From Oncomelania hupensis (taxonomy: Eukaryota; Mollusca; Gastropoda; Littorinimorpha; Pomatiopsidae), in assembly GCA_036898135.1 (NCBI GenBank), contig JBAHVR010000230.1, positions 16,001 through 80,000 on the forward strand: a DNA stretch of 64,000 nucleotides, given 5' to 3'. This document shows, piece by piece, positions 19,444 through 31,244 of the stretch. A model generated the notes under the pieces. That model made no database searches and was not told where the DNA came from. It was given only the letters and a program-made list of their open reading frames with translations. Numbering within the stretch: position 1 is the first letter of the stretch; each line of letters starts with the position of its first letter. The position numbers and the translations under genes were made by a program.

Positions 19444-20104
19444 TAACCAGCTGCTATACAAAAAGGCCCCATACAAACTTATGGAGACTGGTGCTGTCAT
19501 CATCACAATCATCCATCATTAATATCACCGACATCAGCACCATGTGTCCAAGTAAAGTTTACTGCATACTTTTTAGAACACAATGAAGATAACATGAACT
19601 GAGACAGCCTTACGACAAAGTACAACTAGTCTTAATCATCAAGCGAGCGTACACTCACACACACACACACACACACCCACACACACACAGAAGAAAAAAC
19701 GAATAACAGATATGAACCAACAACGTCAGCAATTATGAGTACACACACCTATACACCTACACACACACACACCCAAATGCATACACACACACATCTACAC
19801 ACTTATGCCAGATAATTCAGTTAATTCTCCAGCATATAGTAGGCCTAAAATGTTGAATTTAGTATGTTACTTATTTATCCATGGTCGGCTTAAGCCAAAA
19901 AGGCTTTGCCAAACACACACACAAATCCTGCACATATTTTCTAGCCCTCCAAAAGCAAACTGCAACAGGGCTGTGGTGACAACTTAAATTTATTGGCACA
20001 CCCCTAAAAATATGTCTTAACAATAACATGTACCTGTTTACTATTTTTTTTTAAATGAAAAATGTTTTACAGCCAGACACATTAAATTACATTACATGAT
20101 TATT
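19206..20104. repeat. Simple repeats and unassigned DNA
   Basis: (CAT)n at 19389-19443 and interrupted (CA)n at 19650-19800. The rest is unassigned. Serine-rich open frames are microsatellite artefacts. Confidence 0.7.
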
Positions 20105-20150
20105 GCTTTAGGTCCAGCGGACTCTTCCGAGCCAAATCAGGACCAACAGC
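20105..20150 (-). mobile_element. Bare 3' end of the SINE-like / I-group family
   Basis: On the minus strand: the 34-nt GGTCC...GGACC motif (20111-20144) followed by TAAAGCAATAATCATG, as at 4924. It is a severely 5'-truncated insertion of only a few dozen bases. Confidence 0.65.
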
Positions 20151-20664
20151 CAGACACAAGATAAAATATGAATTTAACAAAATAAAATAAAGTATTTAAC
20201 AAACAACAACAAAAAAAGATTCATACTTACAAAAGAAAATGAGTTACACTTAACAAGAAAAAGAAGCAACAATGTTCAACCATAAAGTGAACTATGTACC
20301 CAATAATATAATCAATAATATCGTATTCTGAAAACTGAAACCGATTTGGTGGCCCGAATTTGAAGAGTAACCCTCTTAATAAGGTATGGACCAGGCCAGG
20401 GTAGCTGAACAGTAACAGTTGACATACAAAGACTACTCATCTCTATTACAATTCACATCTATAAACTAATTTATGAACAATACTAATTACCACTGTGTCC
20501 ACTAACACCAAATATCGTATCAGTAATCATTTTCTTTAGATATATATACGACTTCTGTCTCAACGGGTAAAATGACAGTTAAAATGACAGTTAAACAGAT
20601 ACAAAAAATGAAAACTCGACAATTTGCACACATATACAGAATTTCGTCCTACCGTTCTTCTTCT

Positions 20665-20667
<3 letters not shown>

Positions 20668-20724
<57 letters not shown>

Positions 20725-20745
20725 GTCCCACCCTCTCTCTCTCTC
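20668..20745. repeat. (CT)n microsatellite
   Basis: Long CT dinucleotide tract with short interruptions. Confidence 0.95.
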
Positions 20746-20798
20746 TTTTACCCCCTCTCTCCATCCTCCCGTTTCTTTTTTTGTTTTCCTTTTTTTCT

Positions 20799-22027
20799 TT
20801 AAGGTGCAACATTTCTTAGTAACATTTCATATTCAAAAATTCGTTCTATCAATATAGATTTACCATATCGAAATTTTCCAATACACATTTTTGCTATGAT
20901 GATGAGAAAGTTTAAGTATTTAAGAACAATCTTTGATAGTATACGTTTTTCCAAAGCGTCAGTTGCAGACAAACGAACACGTATATCGAACTTCTTGTTA
21001 ACCGCCCCTTCCACACATTTTCACACTGCGGAAATCTTGTGGCAATGAAAGAAAAAATGTTCAATAAAGTCTACTTCGTGACTGCAAAAGGAGCATTTAT
21101 TGTCAATATTTAAACCCATCTTAAACAGTAAAATATTGGTAGGGTAGATGTTATGTAGCAGTTTCCATTGTAATTCTCTCAGCCTACTTTCACCAGTTGT
21201 ATTTCTGGCTAACTCCCAGTGTTTGTTTTTGATACTGACGCCAAGCTTACACTGCCAAAAGTGTTCACAGCAAGGGACACTGTATATTTCTTCTATAAAA
21301 GTCTGACGAAACGTTTTCGCAGTGTTACAGCACAAGTCCTTAAAGACTAGCGTAATGTCATCGTAATTCTTACTATCGTTACCAGCAGGCTGTGTTCTGA
21401 GGTAGGCCGATACTGCCGCTCTAACCACTGTGTACTGAAGGAACAAGGCAGGCCAGTTCCCCAGCAGATCTTCCACTTGTAGAAACGAAAGCACAGAATT
21501 GTTTTGCACTACATCATTGACACATGTTATTCCTTTTGATGCCCAGTCTTTAAAATATATCACTTTCCCTTGATAAATAATGTTTGCATTATTCCACAAG
21601 CACTCTGAATTAACAGTAGTGAGTGTGTGCACTTTATTATGACTTAGCCAAACCCGTACGGCTCGCACCCAAAATTCAGAGGGAATTTCTTCCAAACCAT
21701 TATACTTTTTACCAACAGTAGAGTTTAAAAAAGACATATTTTTTCCAAACACAGAAAATTACATTAGAGGAAGCCAGGACCATTTACAATCCGTTTCAGA
21801 TTTTGATAACTGAGCCATTCACATAGAAATGATTGTTGCATGAGCTTAATGTCTACCATCTTAATACCGACCTTGAATGGTTCATTTATTAGGACACTTC
21901 TCTTAATCTTTTCAAACGCCTTTTTATTACAATTTTTCCGTCTCCACAAAAATCTGTAAAACAACGTGTTAATCTCAGTTAGTACATTATGTGGCATACA
22001 TATATACTCTGAACATATACCTCTCAT
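20799..22027 (-). pseudogene. L1/Tx1-like ORF2 C-terminal domain
   Basis: Two open stretches (22027-21764, 21752-21021) and a tail to 20799. They contain the L1-group thumb/C-terminal region ending in WKLLHNIYPTN, then a CSFC...H...H...C zinc-like motif near 21130-21035, the usual end of L1/Tx1 ORF2. The frame changes between pieces. Confidence 0.75.
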
Positions 22028-23195
22028 TAAGTACTCAGATGACTCTGCCCTTCAAGACCTCTCCAACTCTGCAACTGTTTATCTAAAAGAAGTTCAAAAG
22101 TTTATTGCATGGTGCAAAGAGAGTTTTTTAAATATAAATGTGAAGAAAACTAAAGAACTTATTATTGATTTTAGAAAAAAAAAAACCATCTGCTGTGCCT
22201 GACTTAGTGATTGATGGAGAAAAGGTGGAGAGAGTCTCGGAATACAAATATCTGGGAACAATAATTGACAATAAGCTTACCTTTGATTCCAACACTACTT
22301 CCATCCATAAGAAATGTCAGTCAAGAATATATTGCCTCCAGAAATTGCGCTCTCTGAAAGTCAACAAGTCTGTTTTATGTAATTTTTACAGCTGTTTTAT
22401 CCAATCGGTGCTGACCTTTGGTTTTCTTTGCTGGTTTGGAGGTCTCAGTGTGAGGAATAAGAATGTGTTGGATAGAATTGTGAAGGTGTGTGGGAAAGTG
22501 GTGGGTGAAAAGCAGGAGAGTTTGTGTGTGTTGTACGAGCGAGCATGATTGTAAGAGACTCCACTCACATCCTAGCCCAGCACTACCAGTTCCTTCCTTC
22601 TGGTCGCCGTTTCAGAGTGCCAAATGTTTCTACAGTTAGAGCTAAGAACAGTTCTGTACCCAAATCAGTACAAATTCTTAATAAGTGTTGACTGAATGAG
22701 TTGGGTGCGAGTGGTTTATGGGAGTACTAGAGATGAATTTTATAATATGCAGCAATTTTTCAAATATTCAGTATGTAAGTTAACTAATGCATAAGTTTTA
22801 AAATCTGTGATTGTCAGTGTTAGAATGATACGCAGAGCTTGATGATTGTATATTTTTAAGATGCTTTATAACGTTTATAATTTTAATGTAATATAATCTT
22901 ATGTCTAACCCATGTATGTGTGGATGTGTGTGTGTGGGTGTGTTTGTTTGTGGGTAGGTGTTTTATTTATTTATGTTGAAGTGCAATAAGGACATGTAGT
23001 GTGATATGTATTTTAAGTTTTACAATGTGTCGGAAATGTTCTTGTTAATATGTACATAAGCGTGAGTACACGTACATGTTTACATGTTTATAGTACTGTT
23101 ATATTTTATTACCTTTTGCTGACAGCAAATCCATGTTAGAATTTCTCCTTGGAGATAATAAAGTTTTCTGAATCTGAATCTGAATCTGAATAGCT
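22028..23195 (+). mobile_element. Rex1-like LINE, 5'-truncated
   Basis: Starts inside the RT at the catalytic YSDDSAL (22031-22051), followed by FIAWCKESFLNINVKKTKE, VSEYKYLGTIIDNKLTF, KCQSRIYCLQKLRSL, LCWFGGLSVRNKNVLDRIVKVCGK and LPSGRRFRVP near 22595. A roughly 450-bp 3' UTR ends AATAAAGTTTTCTGAATCTGAATCTGAATC at 23158-23190 (given here in part). The GGLS..NKN and LPSGRRFR blocks and the hexamer tail are those of Rex1/Babar LINEs. Frameshifts at 22185 (A-run) and 22545. It lies opposite to the L1/Tx1 element it interrupts. Confidence 0.8.
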
Positions 23196-23235
23196 TTCAT
23201 TACATAGATAAACTGAGAAGCTAAGAAGCTTTTTA

Positions 23236-24829
23236 TCACACAAATTTTACCAAGTATACTAAGGTTACGTTTTTCCCAATTAAAGATTGTTTTATTTTTC
23301 TCATTCTTTCTTTCCAGTTTGCTTCAATTGAAGATGCCGGACACACATTAGAAAATAATACTCCCAAAATGTTAACTGTATTTGCCCAACGCAGACCATA
23401 CCCTGTTGCTACGTTTGTTCTGTTAGACCCCAACCACATAGCCTCCGATTTGTTTATATGTATGATTAATCCAGATATCCGTTTAAAACTGTCTAAAATA
23501 GTCAGCACAACGTCTAAATCTGCTGCATCTCTCAAAAAATGGATTACGTCGTCGGCATATAAAATTATTTTCAGAATTCTATTAATATCTTCTGGCTCAG
23601 TTGCATGTTTAATATTTTATACCTTTAACATTATCACCAGCACGTATTTTGATTGCGAGTAGCTCTATAGCCAGCACGAAAGCCAAGGGCGAGAACGGAC
23701 AACCTTGCCGTATGCCACGGTTAACGTCAAAGTCTTCTGACATCCAGCCATTGTAGCCAATGCGACTTATACAGTTACACATTAACATCCACACCCACCA
23801 GATAAATTGAGTCCCAAACCCAAATTTCCGAAAGACAGTAATCATAAATTTTCTGGAAATGCTATCAAATGCCTTAGTAAAGTCCACAGCTAATAACAGG
23901 CCAGGTTTATTTTTTAATCAAAAATAGTCAATAACATCATCAATTAATCCTAAATTGCACGCACTATTTCTTCCTTGTATGTATCCTACTTGATCTTCGT
24001 TGACTATTGAGTGGATCCCACCGTTCGGTCTAACTGCCATACACTTGGCGAATATTTTATAGTCAGAGTTTGTTAATGAAATAGGCCTCCAGTTAGACAA
24101 CTGACTTTTTGACAAGTCTTTTCCTTTATGAATAAGAGTTATGATAGCGGATGACTGGCTGAAAGTTAACGATCCGTTTTCAAAGGAGGAATTAAGGGAT
24201 TTAATTAGCGGGCCCCTTAACTGTTGCCAAAAGACTTTCATACATTCTGTTGTTAGTCCATCAAGGCCCGGCGCTGATTCATTGTTCATGTTTTTAAGAG
24301 CGTATGACACTTCCTCATCTGTGATAAGACCTTCACAATTTGCTCGCTGTTTATCCGTCAACCTTGGGATGTGGCAGTCACCTATGAACAAGTCTATTTC
24401 TTCCTCGCTAATGTTATCATCATTTGTTTCACTGTACAACCCTTGGAAATATTCTGTTTGCTTATTTAATATTTCAAATTGATCAGTAACAACAGAACTA
24501 TCACCCAAATTCAGCTTTAGAATTAGTTTTGCATTAGCTCTTGATTTTTCAAGGTTCAGAAAATATTTGGTGCTTTTATCACCCTTTTCGATCCATTTAA
24601 CTCTTGCACGTGTTTGTGCACTTTTAATTTTCTCGTGTTCTGCCAGGTCACACTGAAGTAACAGAGAGTCACGTTTTCGCAAAACATTTGCATTATTAGG
24701 GTCTTCAGCCAAAACAGATTCACAAACATCCAGCTCTCTTTGCAGTTCCAAGATGCGATTTTTCTTGCTAACTGCCCTACTTCTACTAAACTGTATTGTC
24801 TCTTTATTTTTAATTTCAGGCTTTCCCAT
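23236..24829 (-). pseudogene. L1/Tx1-like ORF2 reverse transcriptase region
   Basis: 24829-23918 holds the linker and RT start: KWIEKGDKSTKYFLNLEK, NNESAPGLDGLTTE, SQLSNWRPISLTNSDYKI and DQVGYIQGR. 23887-23609 continues with DFTKAFDS and GIRQGCPFSP. 23535-23236 carries the post-catalytic ADLDVVLTILDSFKRISGL and LGVLFS. The catalytic YADD block lies in the broken gap 23609-23535. About four frame breaks. Confidence 0.8.
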
Positions 24830-24849
24830 TTAACATCATCCGACAGCTC

Positions 24850-25640
24850 TACGTATACACCATCCATAAAGAATGTGTCTATCAAGTCATTAATTAAATC
24901 TAAGTATTCTTTTTCCCCTAACAAATAATTATTGAATTTCCAATACCCAGATCCTCGTTCAACGTTGGAGCATTTTAACTGTACGTAGACACATCTGTGG
25001 TCACTTTGTGGAAAGGAGGATATGTTACATTCAGAAGCAAGATCGACTGCACCTTCGCTTAATAACACATAATCTAGCCTTCTTGCACCAAAGCCCCTTT
25101 GATTTTTCTAGACCAAGTGAATACTTTTTCATTTGGGTTAAACAAACGCCAACCATCTACCAAGTTACAGGACTCAAGAAAAATTAATGATTAAAGTTCT
25201 GCACTGCTCTTGGAGAGTGCATATCTCCGCTAAGGATTTCACGGTCATTATCAAGAACAGTGTTAAAGTCACCACAGACAATCAGATTATCGCAGCCAAG
25301 GCTTTTAAGACTATTAGCAGTTTCTACAAGGAAATCTTCAATATCACTTATTGCGTTTGAAGCGTATGCATTACAGATTGCAATATTCACAGTAACAACA
25401 ATCAAACGCTCAGTAGACACTTCTAAGTACCATTCGTACGGCAGTTGCTTCCTAAACAAAATGAGTTGACCTTTGCTACGTGCAGTTCCTTCCTTAAAAA
25501 TTATGTCACCTCCCCAATCGTTTTTCCATTGTTGGATTACTGATTTTGTTACATACGATTCTTGAATGCATATGATGTCATATTTATTTTCTTTGAATTT
25601 TCTAAGTAATATCTTTCTTTTTGTATTATTTCTCAATAAT
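24850..25640 (-). pseudogene. L1/Tx1-like ORF2 AP-endonuclease
   Basis: 25636-25184 encodes the first two thirds of an EEP endonuclease: KENKYDIICIQESYV (catalytic Glu), NAYASN and LIVCGDFNTVLDN. After a frame break the SDHRCV box appears near 25005-24990, followed by GYWKFNNYLL. The start lacks the usual SxNVxG block, so the 5' end of ORF2 is damaged. Confidence 0.75.
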
Positions 25641-25911
25641 TAGCGTTAAATGAAACTACCTTTAATGTGGCCATCGACAAAGCCTTATTCTCTAGTCACT
25701 TTATACACTGTATACATGTAGATGCGTGATTGAGACGCTGAGATCAGAAGGAAAATCCAACAGGTAAGCTGAGGTCGTTATGGAAAGTGAAGCCAGCGCC
25801 GAGTCCCGGGCCTAACGCTTGCCGCTGATGGGAGGCTTCTTAACCTGAACCTCGCCGTCAACTTGCACTTCCTCGTCTCCAGCCGTCGTTGACTGCCTTC
25901 TAGCCAGCTTC

Positions 25912-26971
25912 TCAGGATTTTCCGTAATCGTCTGTCTGTCGCTGGAACGCTGGCGTTGGGGGGGTCTCCGAACGCGAACGTCCGCTTTGGGAGAATGCGA
26001 GCGCCGATTCCAGCGTCGATTGGCGAACGTACTTCCTGCTACGGTCCGAGCTCTTCTCGTTCCCGGCATCTTTCTGGCTCTCGGTTAACGTGGGCGCAGG
26101 AGTGGACGCTTCGCTGGCTGCCGTTTCCTGGAATGACAGGACTTGGTCAATATCAGCCAACGGACAGTTCAGGTCTCCCTTCTTGTGCCCAGTTTTCTTG
26201 CAAGTCCGACACACGACGTCTTTCTGACATTCGGACTTGTGGTGACCAGTTTCTAAACAGTTTGAACAAATTGGAGTCTTTTTCTCCCGTTTCTGCTCCC
26301 TGTCAAATACTCGGGCTGTGAAAATGTTAATCTTCAGTGTTCTGTCAAGTGGTTTTTCAGGTGTGGTGATAAAAATGAATCGCCGGCCCGTCAGAATAAT
26401 AATAATAATAATACAGGATGCTATATACGCGCCTTTCCCCAAGGCTCAAAACGCGGCGATCTATACCAACATACACGCTCACCTGTCTCATTTACCCTCA
26501 CACACACCAAATACACATACATCACTCAAACAGGTGGTGTAAAGGCAGGGAGAATGCGAGTGAGCTTTCCATCGGCATCTCTCGCTCGCTCCAACTTAAT
26601 GTCCGACCGAAGTTCACAACCGGACTTCTTCAACGCAAATTCGATTTCTGCCTCAGCCACAGAAATGGGTACATCGTCAATAAAAACTTTTGTAGTAGGT
26701 TTTTCTTTTCCCAATCCATCTGGAATCAAGAAAGGGTTAGTATCACACACGTTCAACGTCGTTCCTCTCAACGACATTCCCTCAACCAGCAGCTTATTGC
26801 GTGCGTTGTCGGTGATAGGGTAAATTCGTTGATATCCTGAGCTCCCAAAATGGAGCCCTGACCTGCCGTTCCTTCCGCAGCAAGACAAACATCCAACACT
26901 GAGGGACGCTGAACATTTGTCCTAGGAATGTCTTTCATCCGAATAAATACGGGAAGCACTGTATCAGGCAT
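25912..26971 (-). pseudogene. L1/Tx1-like ORF1 (RNA-binding, CCHC), split by a SINE
   Basis: 26971-26554 encodes the amino half (VLPVFIRMKD, then TTKVFIDDVPISVAEAEIEFAL, RRM-like in character). 26394-25912 continues with TPICSNCLETGHHKSEC and CRTCKKTGHKKGDLNCP (two CCHC-type knuckles near 26275-26160), then a serine/proline-rich tail. The two halves join across the SINE. The partner ORF2 follows downstream on the same strand. Frameshifts near 26880 and 26050. Confidence 0.7.
26394..26553 (-). mobile_element. SINE, 5'-truncated, ATT tail
   Basis: Same 3' portion as the complete SINE at 51512-51911: on the minus strand CCTTTACACCACCTGTTTGA ... ATATAGCATCCTG then (TATT/ATT)n. The tRNA head is missing. 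Inserted in ORF1 of the L1/Tx1-like LINE. Confidence 0.75.
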
Positions 26972-27224
26972 GAAAGAAAAAAAAAGAAGAAAATAAGACT
27001 CTCAAAATAAATTCCAACAAGTAAACAAGTAGAAGAAGAAGAAATGTTCAAGTCCAGATTGAAACAAATAAGTGGGCCTATAATACACAGGCTACAACAG
27101 TCCAATATTACACTGCACAATAGTCCCAAAAGGCGAAAAAGTATTCAGCAATGCACGAGTTTCGCACGACACGTCCTTTCGCTTTGAACGTCGCTCACCG
27201 AATCCAAAAGGCATTTCAATTTCC

Positions 27225-28090
27225 TAATGGACAGAATTTTTCAGGTTTAATTTTGAAGATCTTTATCAAATATGAGGGAACAGGAGATGGGGGTTCCTTA
27301 GGTTAGAATCTTGTCTCTCTTGCTGTTTAATATTAAAATAAATAATATTGTTCATTCAGAGAAAGGGGAATTGACAATTCTTTGTTTGGTGATGATTTTG
27401 CATTAGTAGCCAAGGGTAAAACTTTGGCATCTGCAGAACGTCAGATTTAGTGATCTGTCAATGCGGATGAAGACTGGGTATTACAAAATGGTTTCAAATT
27501 TTCTCAAGCAAAGACCGAATGTATACACTATTCCATGCACAAAGGAATCATTCAAGATCCTAATATTACACTCAATAAAACTCTAATAAAGATGGTCCAA
27601 AAAGTCACAATTTGGGGTGTTATTTTTAATCAAAGGTTAAACTTCCTTCTTCATCGGGAAGACTTGAAAACTAAATGTCAAATGGCCTGAAATGTGCTCA
27701 AGGTTATTAGTGGTACAGACTGGAGAGCTGACAAGAAAACTTTATTAATGTTATACTGTTCGTTAATTAGATCCAAGTTAGACTATGGTTGCATTGTTTA
27801 TGGTTCTGCTAGAAAGTCTTATTTTAAAATGTTAGGTCCAGTTGCTCATTAGGCACTACCCATTAATTTTGCTTTGGGTGCTTGTCGCACCTCCTCTTGT
27901 GAAAGCCTTTACGTGGAAGCTAACGAACCTCAGCTGGAACTGAGAGTATAAAATTATAACTGAATAACTATTTAAAATTAAAAACTGATCCTATGAATCC
28001 CGCTTAAGTATGTGTTCTCAACCCAGAATTTGTGCAGAAATGTGAGGCTAAACCGAACGTAAGAATAGTATAAGGAGACGTCGAATTGCG
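27225..28090 (+). pseudogene. I-group LINE copy 3: RT carboxy half
   Basis: Continues the piece at 18625-19205. It has EQEMGVPQ-like, LLFNIKINNIVH, an F-GDDFAL catalytic block near 27391-27405 and FSQAKTECIHYS. It also has the later LDYGCIVYGSARKSYFKML and EANEPQLELR blocks, all with multiple shifts. No RNase H was recognised. Confidence 0.7.
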
Positions 28091-28717
28091 TCACGGAGTT
28101 TGTACATTTGCGAACTGTTCATAAATATCTTGTTATTGTTAATGTTTAAGTTCGCAGTCTGGGATATATTCTTCTTGTGTATAACGTATTATTCCTTTAC
28201 ACAATTTCTTTATTGATTTTGGACCTCTTCTATCTATTTGGTTGCCGTCTTCGACATCATGAAGATTTTGCTGCCGATTAGATTTCTTTAAATCCACAAT
28301 TCTTTGTATGTGAGATACTCTTAAGGGATTATTTTCGTTCAGCTTTTGTTTAGGGATTTTTTCCTTGTGAATGTACGGGATTTTTTAGTTTGATTTTTGT
28401 AAAATGTAGTTCCTACATCAAGATGCCACAATGGAGATAATATGACGTAACGTTGTGGAAAAAAAAGAAGTAGGAATCCCTTTTCATTGACATGCATACT
28501 GAAATGTGGGTCTGTGTTTTAAATGAAATGAATTAGTATTATATAGTGCAGCTACAGTTTGAAGATCTGCTCATGGTGCTGGCCAATTGCTTCTTTTTTC
28601 ACAATGAGAATAGCAGATGTGCAGGTTTTTATGGGTTGAATAATGATCATCATAATAAAATAAAACAAGTTCTTCCTTTTTTATTATTTTTTTTATTCCT
28701 TTTATTGTTTATATTGC
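28091..28717. other. Unassigned AT-rich DNA
   Basis: No coding or repeat signal recognised. Confidence 0.4.
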
Positions 28718-28917
28718 ACAGTGCAAGGAGGTAGAAGAAGGGGGAGACCGAAAAAGAGGTGGGAGGACAACATTCGAGAATGGACTGGTTTGACACTGAG
28801 CGAAGCCATGAGGGCTGCTGAGGACAGAGAAAGATGGAGTATGCTGGTTAAGCGATCATCTGTGGTGCCCCTACGACCTTCGGGTTATGGGACAGGATAG
28901 GAAGGATAGGATAGGAT
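28718..28917 (+). mobile_element. RTE LINE 3' terminal fragment
   Basis: GCACAGTGCAAGGAGGTAGA through GGGACAGGATAGG: the last 190 bp of the RTE ORF and its GGATA tail, over 90% alike by eye to 10200-10395. 5'-truncated insertion. Confidence 0.85.
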
Positions 28918-29743
28918 TGCATTTTATTTTTAACGTCCGTCTTCAGATCCCTAAGATCTTGTTAAAAATTCATATCAACGTTTAATCCTGTCGGTATTAT
29001 TACTAACTGTAATATTATGCTTATTTGAATATTATGTCATAATAATGTGTCAACATTTTGATGTTCTTGAATAATGTTATTCATACATGTCTGGTATGGC
29101 ATGTTCTTAGAATTTTTTTATCTGGACTGTGACATTATAATGTCTTTCAAAAACATATCAAAATGTTGGGGTTGTAAATACGGATAAGGGTTGGTGTTGG
29201 GTTAGATTTCCCATTCTCCTGTATGTGTGCGTTGGATAAAAGTGTATAAATATTCATCTGGCATTTGTGTTAGTTTTTTTTTTTTTTGAGTTTGTATCCC
29301 TGCACTCGTGTTGAGCTGAAGTCACTGATCCCATTCGGGTGACGTGACGGACGTGACACCCACACAGTAAGGATAGTATGCTTATTTTCGGACTATATTC
29401 ACAAAACACTCACATACATGTAAGATAAAATTAGCAAGACAAGAAATATCTAATCTCTCAAGACATAGATCTAGAAATTATCCACGACCTTTTAGTTGAC
29501 TAGATTATAACACTTTTCTTGATACAAATCAAAGTAACTAGGCATGTGCAAACCAACCAATCCTACTTCTCAAAAATTTCATAAAATTCTGATGCTAATA
29601 CCAATGCCAGCGCCTAATACTAACACAATAAATAATTAGTGTGCACACAGAAACACAAATAGGTGTTAGAGGGATCACGATCCTTTTCAAAGACTGGATT
29701 AAGGAAACATTATGAAACATAGCTAATTTATTGAAACGCATGG
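28918..29743. other. Unassigned AT-rich DNA
   Basis: No coding, repeat or RNA signal recognised. Confidence 0.4.
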
Positions 29744-29751
29744 GTGACAAA

Positions 29752-30342
29752 TAGGGGTGTTCGGTTTTACCGGTTTTCCGATTAAAATCGGTTTGACTTT
29801 ATCACGGTTCGGTAAACCGGTTTGGCCTTAAAAAAACCGGAAAACCGCGGTTTTTCTAAGGGACATCACTCGTCTCGTAAAGCACTAGCAATATGGCAGA
29901 AACAGAGAAATTCGTAGCAAACACGCGTGGGAAATCTGACATTTGAAGATTCTTTCTCCTGCGAGAGACAGAAGCAGGAAAGGTTGACCAGAATTTCACA
30001 GAACACAAACTTGGAACAGGCTTTTAATCTTTCAATGCGCATTGTTTTTCTAACCAATATGACATTCGCAACTTCAGATTCCACCAACGGTTTCACAAAC
30101 TCAAAATTGAAAAGCAAACTCCCAAATCTACCCACAGTGAAGGAGGGAAATAGCCTCTGAGTTAAGTAGCTAGCGACATAAATTCCCAAAAAAAATTCAA
30201 TACAGAGAGTTATTTCCCTTGCTTACTATGCGCCTTTACACGGGGTAACCAGTTGTAACTTCTAGCCGGTGAACCAGTTTTAAACCGCGGTTTTCTATTG
30301 GTTAAAATCCGGTTTGAGAAATTGTACCGGTTCCACCTTCTA
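29752..30342. mobile_element. 591-bp hAT-like non-autonomous element
   Basis: Flanked by a perfect 8-bp duplication GTGACAAA (29744-29751 and 30343-30350). The left end is TAGGGGTGTTCGG; the right end reversed is TAGAAGGTGGAACC. The TAG-R-GGTG start and the 8-bp TSD are hAT hallmarks. Both subterminal regions are packed with ACCGGTTT/AACCGCGGTT motifs in both orientations. The interior has no recognisable transposase. Confidence 0.75.
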
Positions 30343-30625
30343 GTGACAAACTGTCAGAAGCTCTTCTAGGAATATTGGGTTCTGTGTTTTCATGTATATT
30401 TACCACAGCTTCTAATGTTGTTGTCTGGGTATCAGAACATATATGGTCATTGTTTATAATATTATTGGTATCGTTACTGAAAATAGTAAATACCCAAATA
30501 ATCCTGCTAACAGCAATCCTTCCTGTAAATGCGAGACGTGAAACCCCATAATCAGTTGGTTCAGTTTGTTTGGGTAATTGTGGTGGAGATTGTGAAAGTA
30601 ATATTAATGGAGGTGGTTGTGGAGT

Positions 30626-30841
30626 TCAACCAAGTTCATTTGCAGCATATGCAGTGTTTACAGTAGGATTGCATTCTATACGAAATTGTGAGTCGGCGAT
30701 AACACAATTCTTATTGTAGTTTGATATTGTTCCTACCCTAAGCTGGAGGTCGTAGGGCAACAAATGCAATCCTAAACCAATTACATAATCTACTTTTGAT
30801 CTAACATACTTTAATGGGTCTTGATATCTCTTGATACTCAC
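30626..30841 (-). pseudogene. Unassigned coding relic (possible viral capsid-like)
   Basis: 71 open codons with balanced composition (LPYDLQLRVGTISNY, DSQFRIEC), followed after a stop by a proline-rich stretch (PQPPPLILL). I do not recognise it with certainty. Pattern and strand fit with the relic at 31245-31701, and a parvovirus/densovirus-like capsid end is one possibility. This is a weak inference. Confidence 0.25.
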
Positions 30842-31068
30842 AGGTAAATCAACTGCCGGGGGGTGGGAGGCGGGAGGAGGGGAGAATTATATATTTTATT
30901 TTGTCATCAGTTACTATGACACATAACTTAGCATAACCATACAAACTTGTTAATGTTTTTTATTATTGTTTTTTTAAATAAGTTTGTTAATAATGGTTTT
31001 TTGCTGTAATCAAGAAACCGCGCTGAAACAGTTTTTACGGTGGTTTGTAATGTCTGTATTTTAAACAG

Positions 31069-31230
31069 CTGGTTGCGGGACTGGCTACTATCTGCCGGCC
31101 AAAGCTGACAAGTGTAAACCGTGCCCTAGGGGCCAGTATACTGACCTAGAGTGGGCAACGTTCTGCAAGCTGTGTCCCACAGGAAAGTCAACTATCTCCA
31201 TTGGCAACCGCAAGCTATCGGACTGCATAG
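31069..31230 (+). CDS. Host exon: GCC2/GCC3 ephrin-receptor-like Cys repeat
   Basis: Exactly 162 nt (54 codons), acceptor TTAAACAG, donor GTCAGT, phase 1 at both ends. It encodes GCGTGYYLPAKADKCKPCPRG, then YTDLEWATFCKLCPTGKST and LSDC: the Cys-x2-Cys-Pro-x-Gly-x-Tyr ... C-x2-CP-x-G-x-T pattern of the ephrin-receptor-like domain of secreted multidomain proteins. It completes the repeat begun in the exon at 1453-1774 and is continued in phase by 57613-57774. It lies between two minus-strand relics. Confidence 0.8.
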
Positions 31231-31244
31231 GTCAGTGCAAACCG

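Larger units (their letters stand above)
20799..27050 (-). mobile_element. L1/Tx1-like LINE with ORF1 and ORF2, interrupted twice
   Basis: Reading leftward: ORF1 (about 26971-25912), a short spacer, ORF2 endonuclease (25636-24850), RT (24829-23236) and C-terminal domain (22027-20799). A plus-strand Rex1-like LINE sits in ORF2 at 22028-23195, and a minus-strand SINE sits in ORF1 at 26394-26553. ORF1 with CCHC knuckles plus this endonuclease/RT type fits the Tx1/L1 group. Several shifts and stops; dead. Confidence 0.8.
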
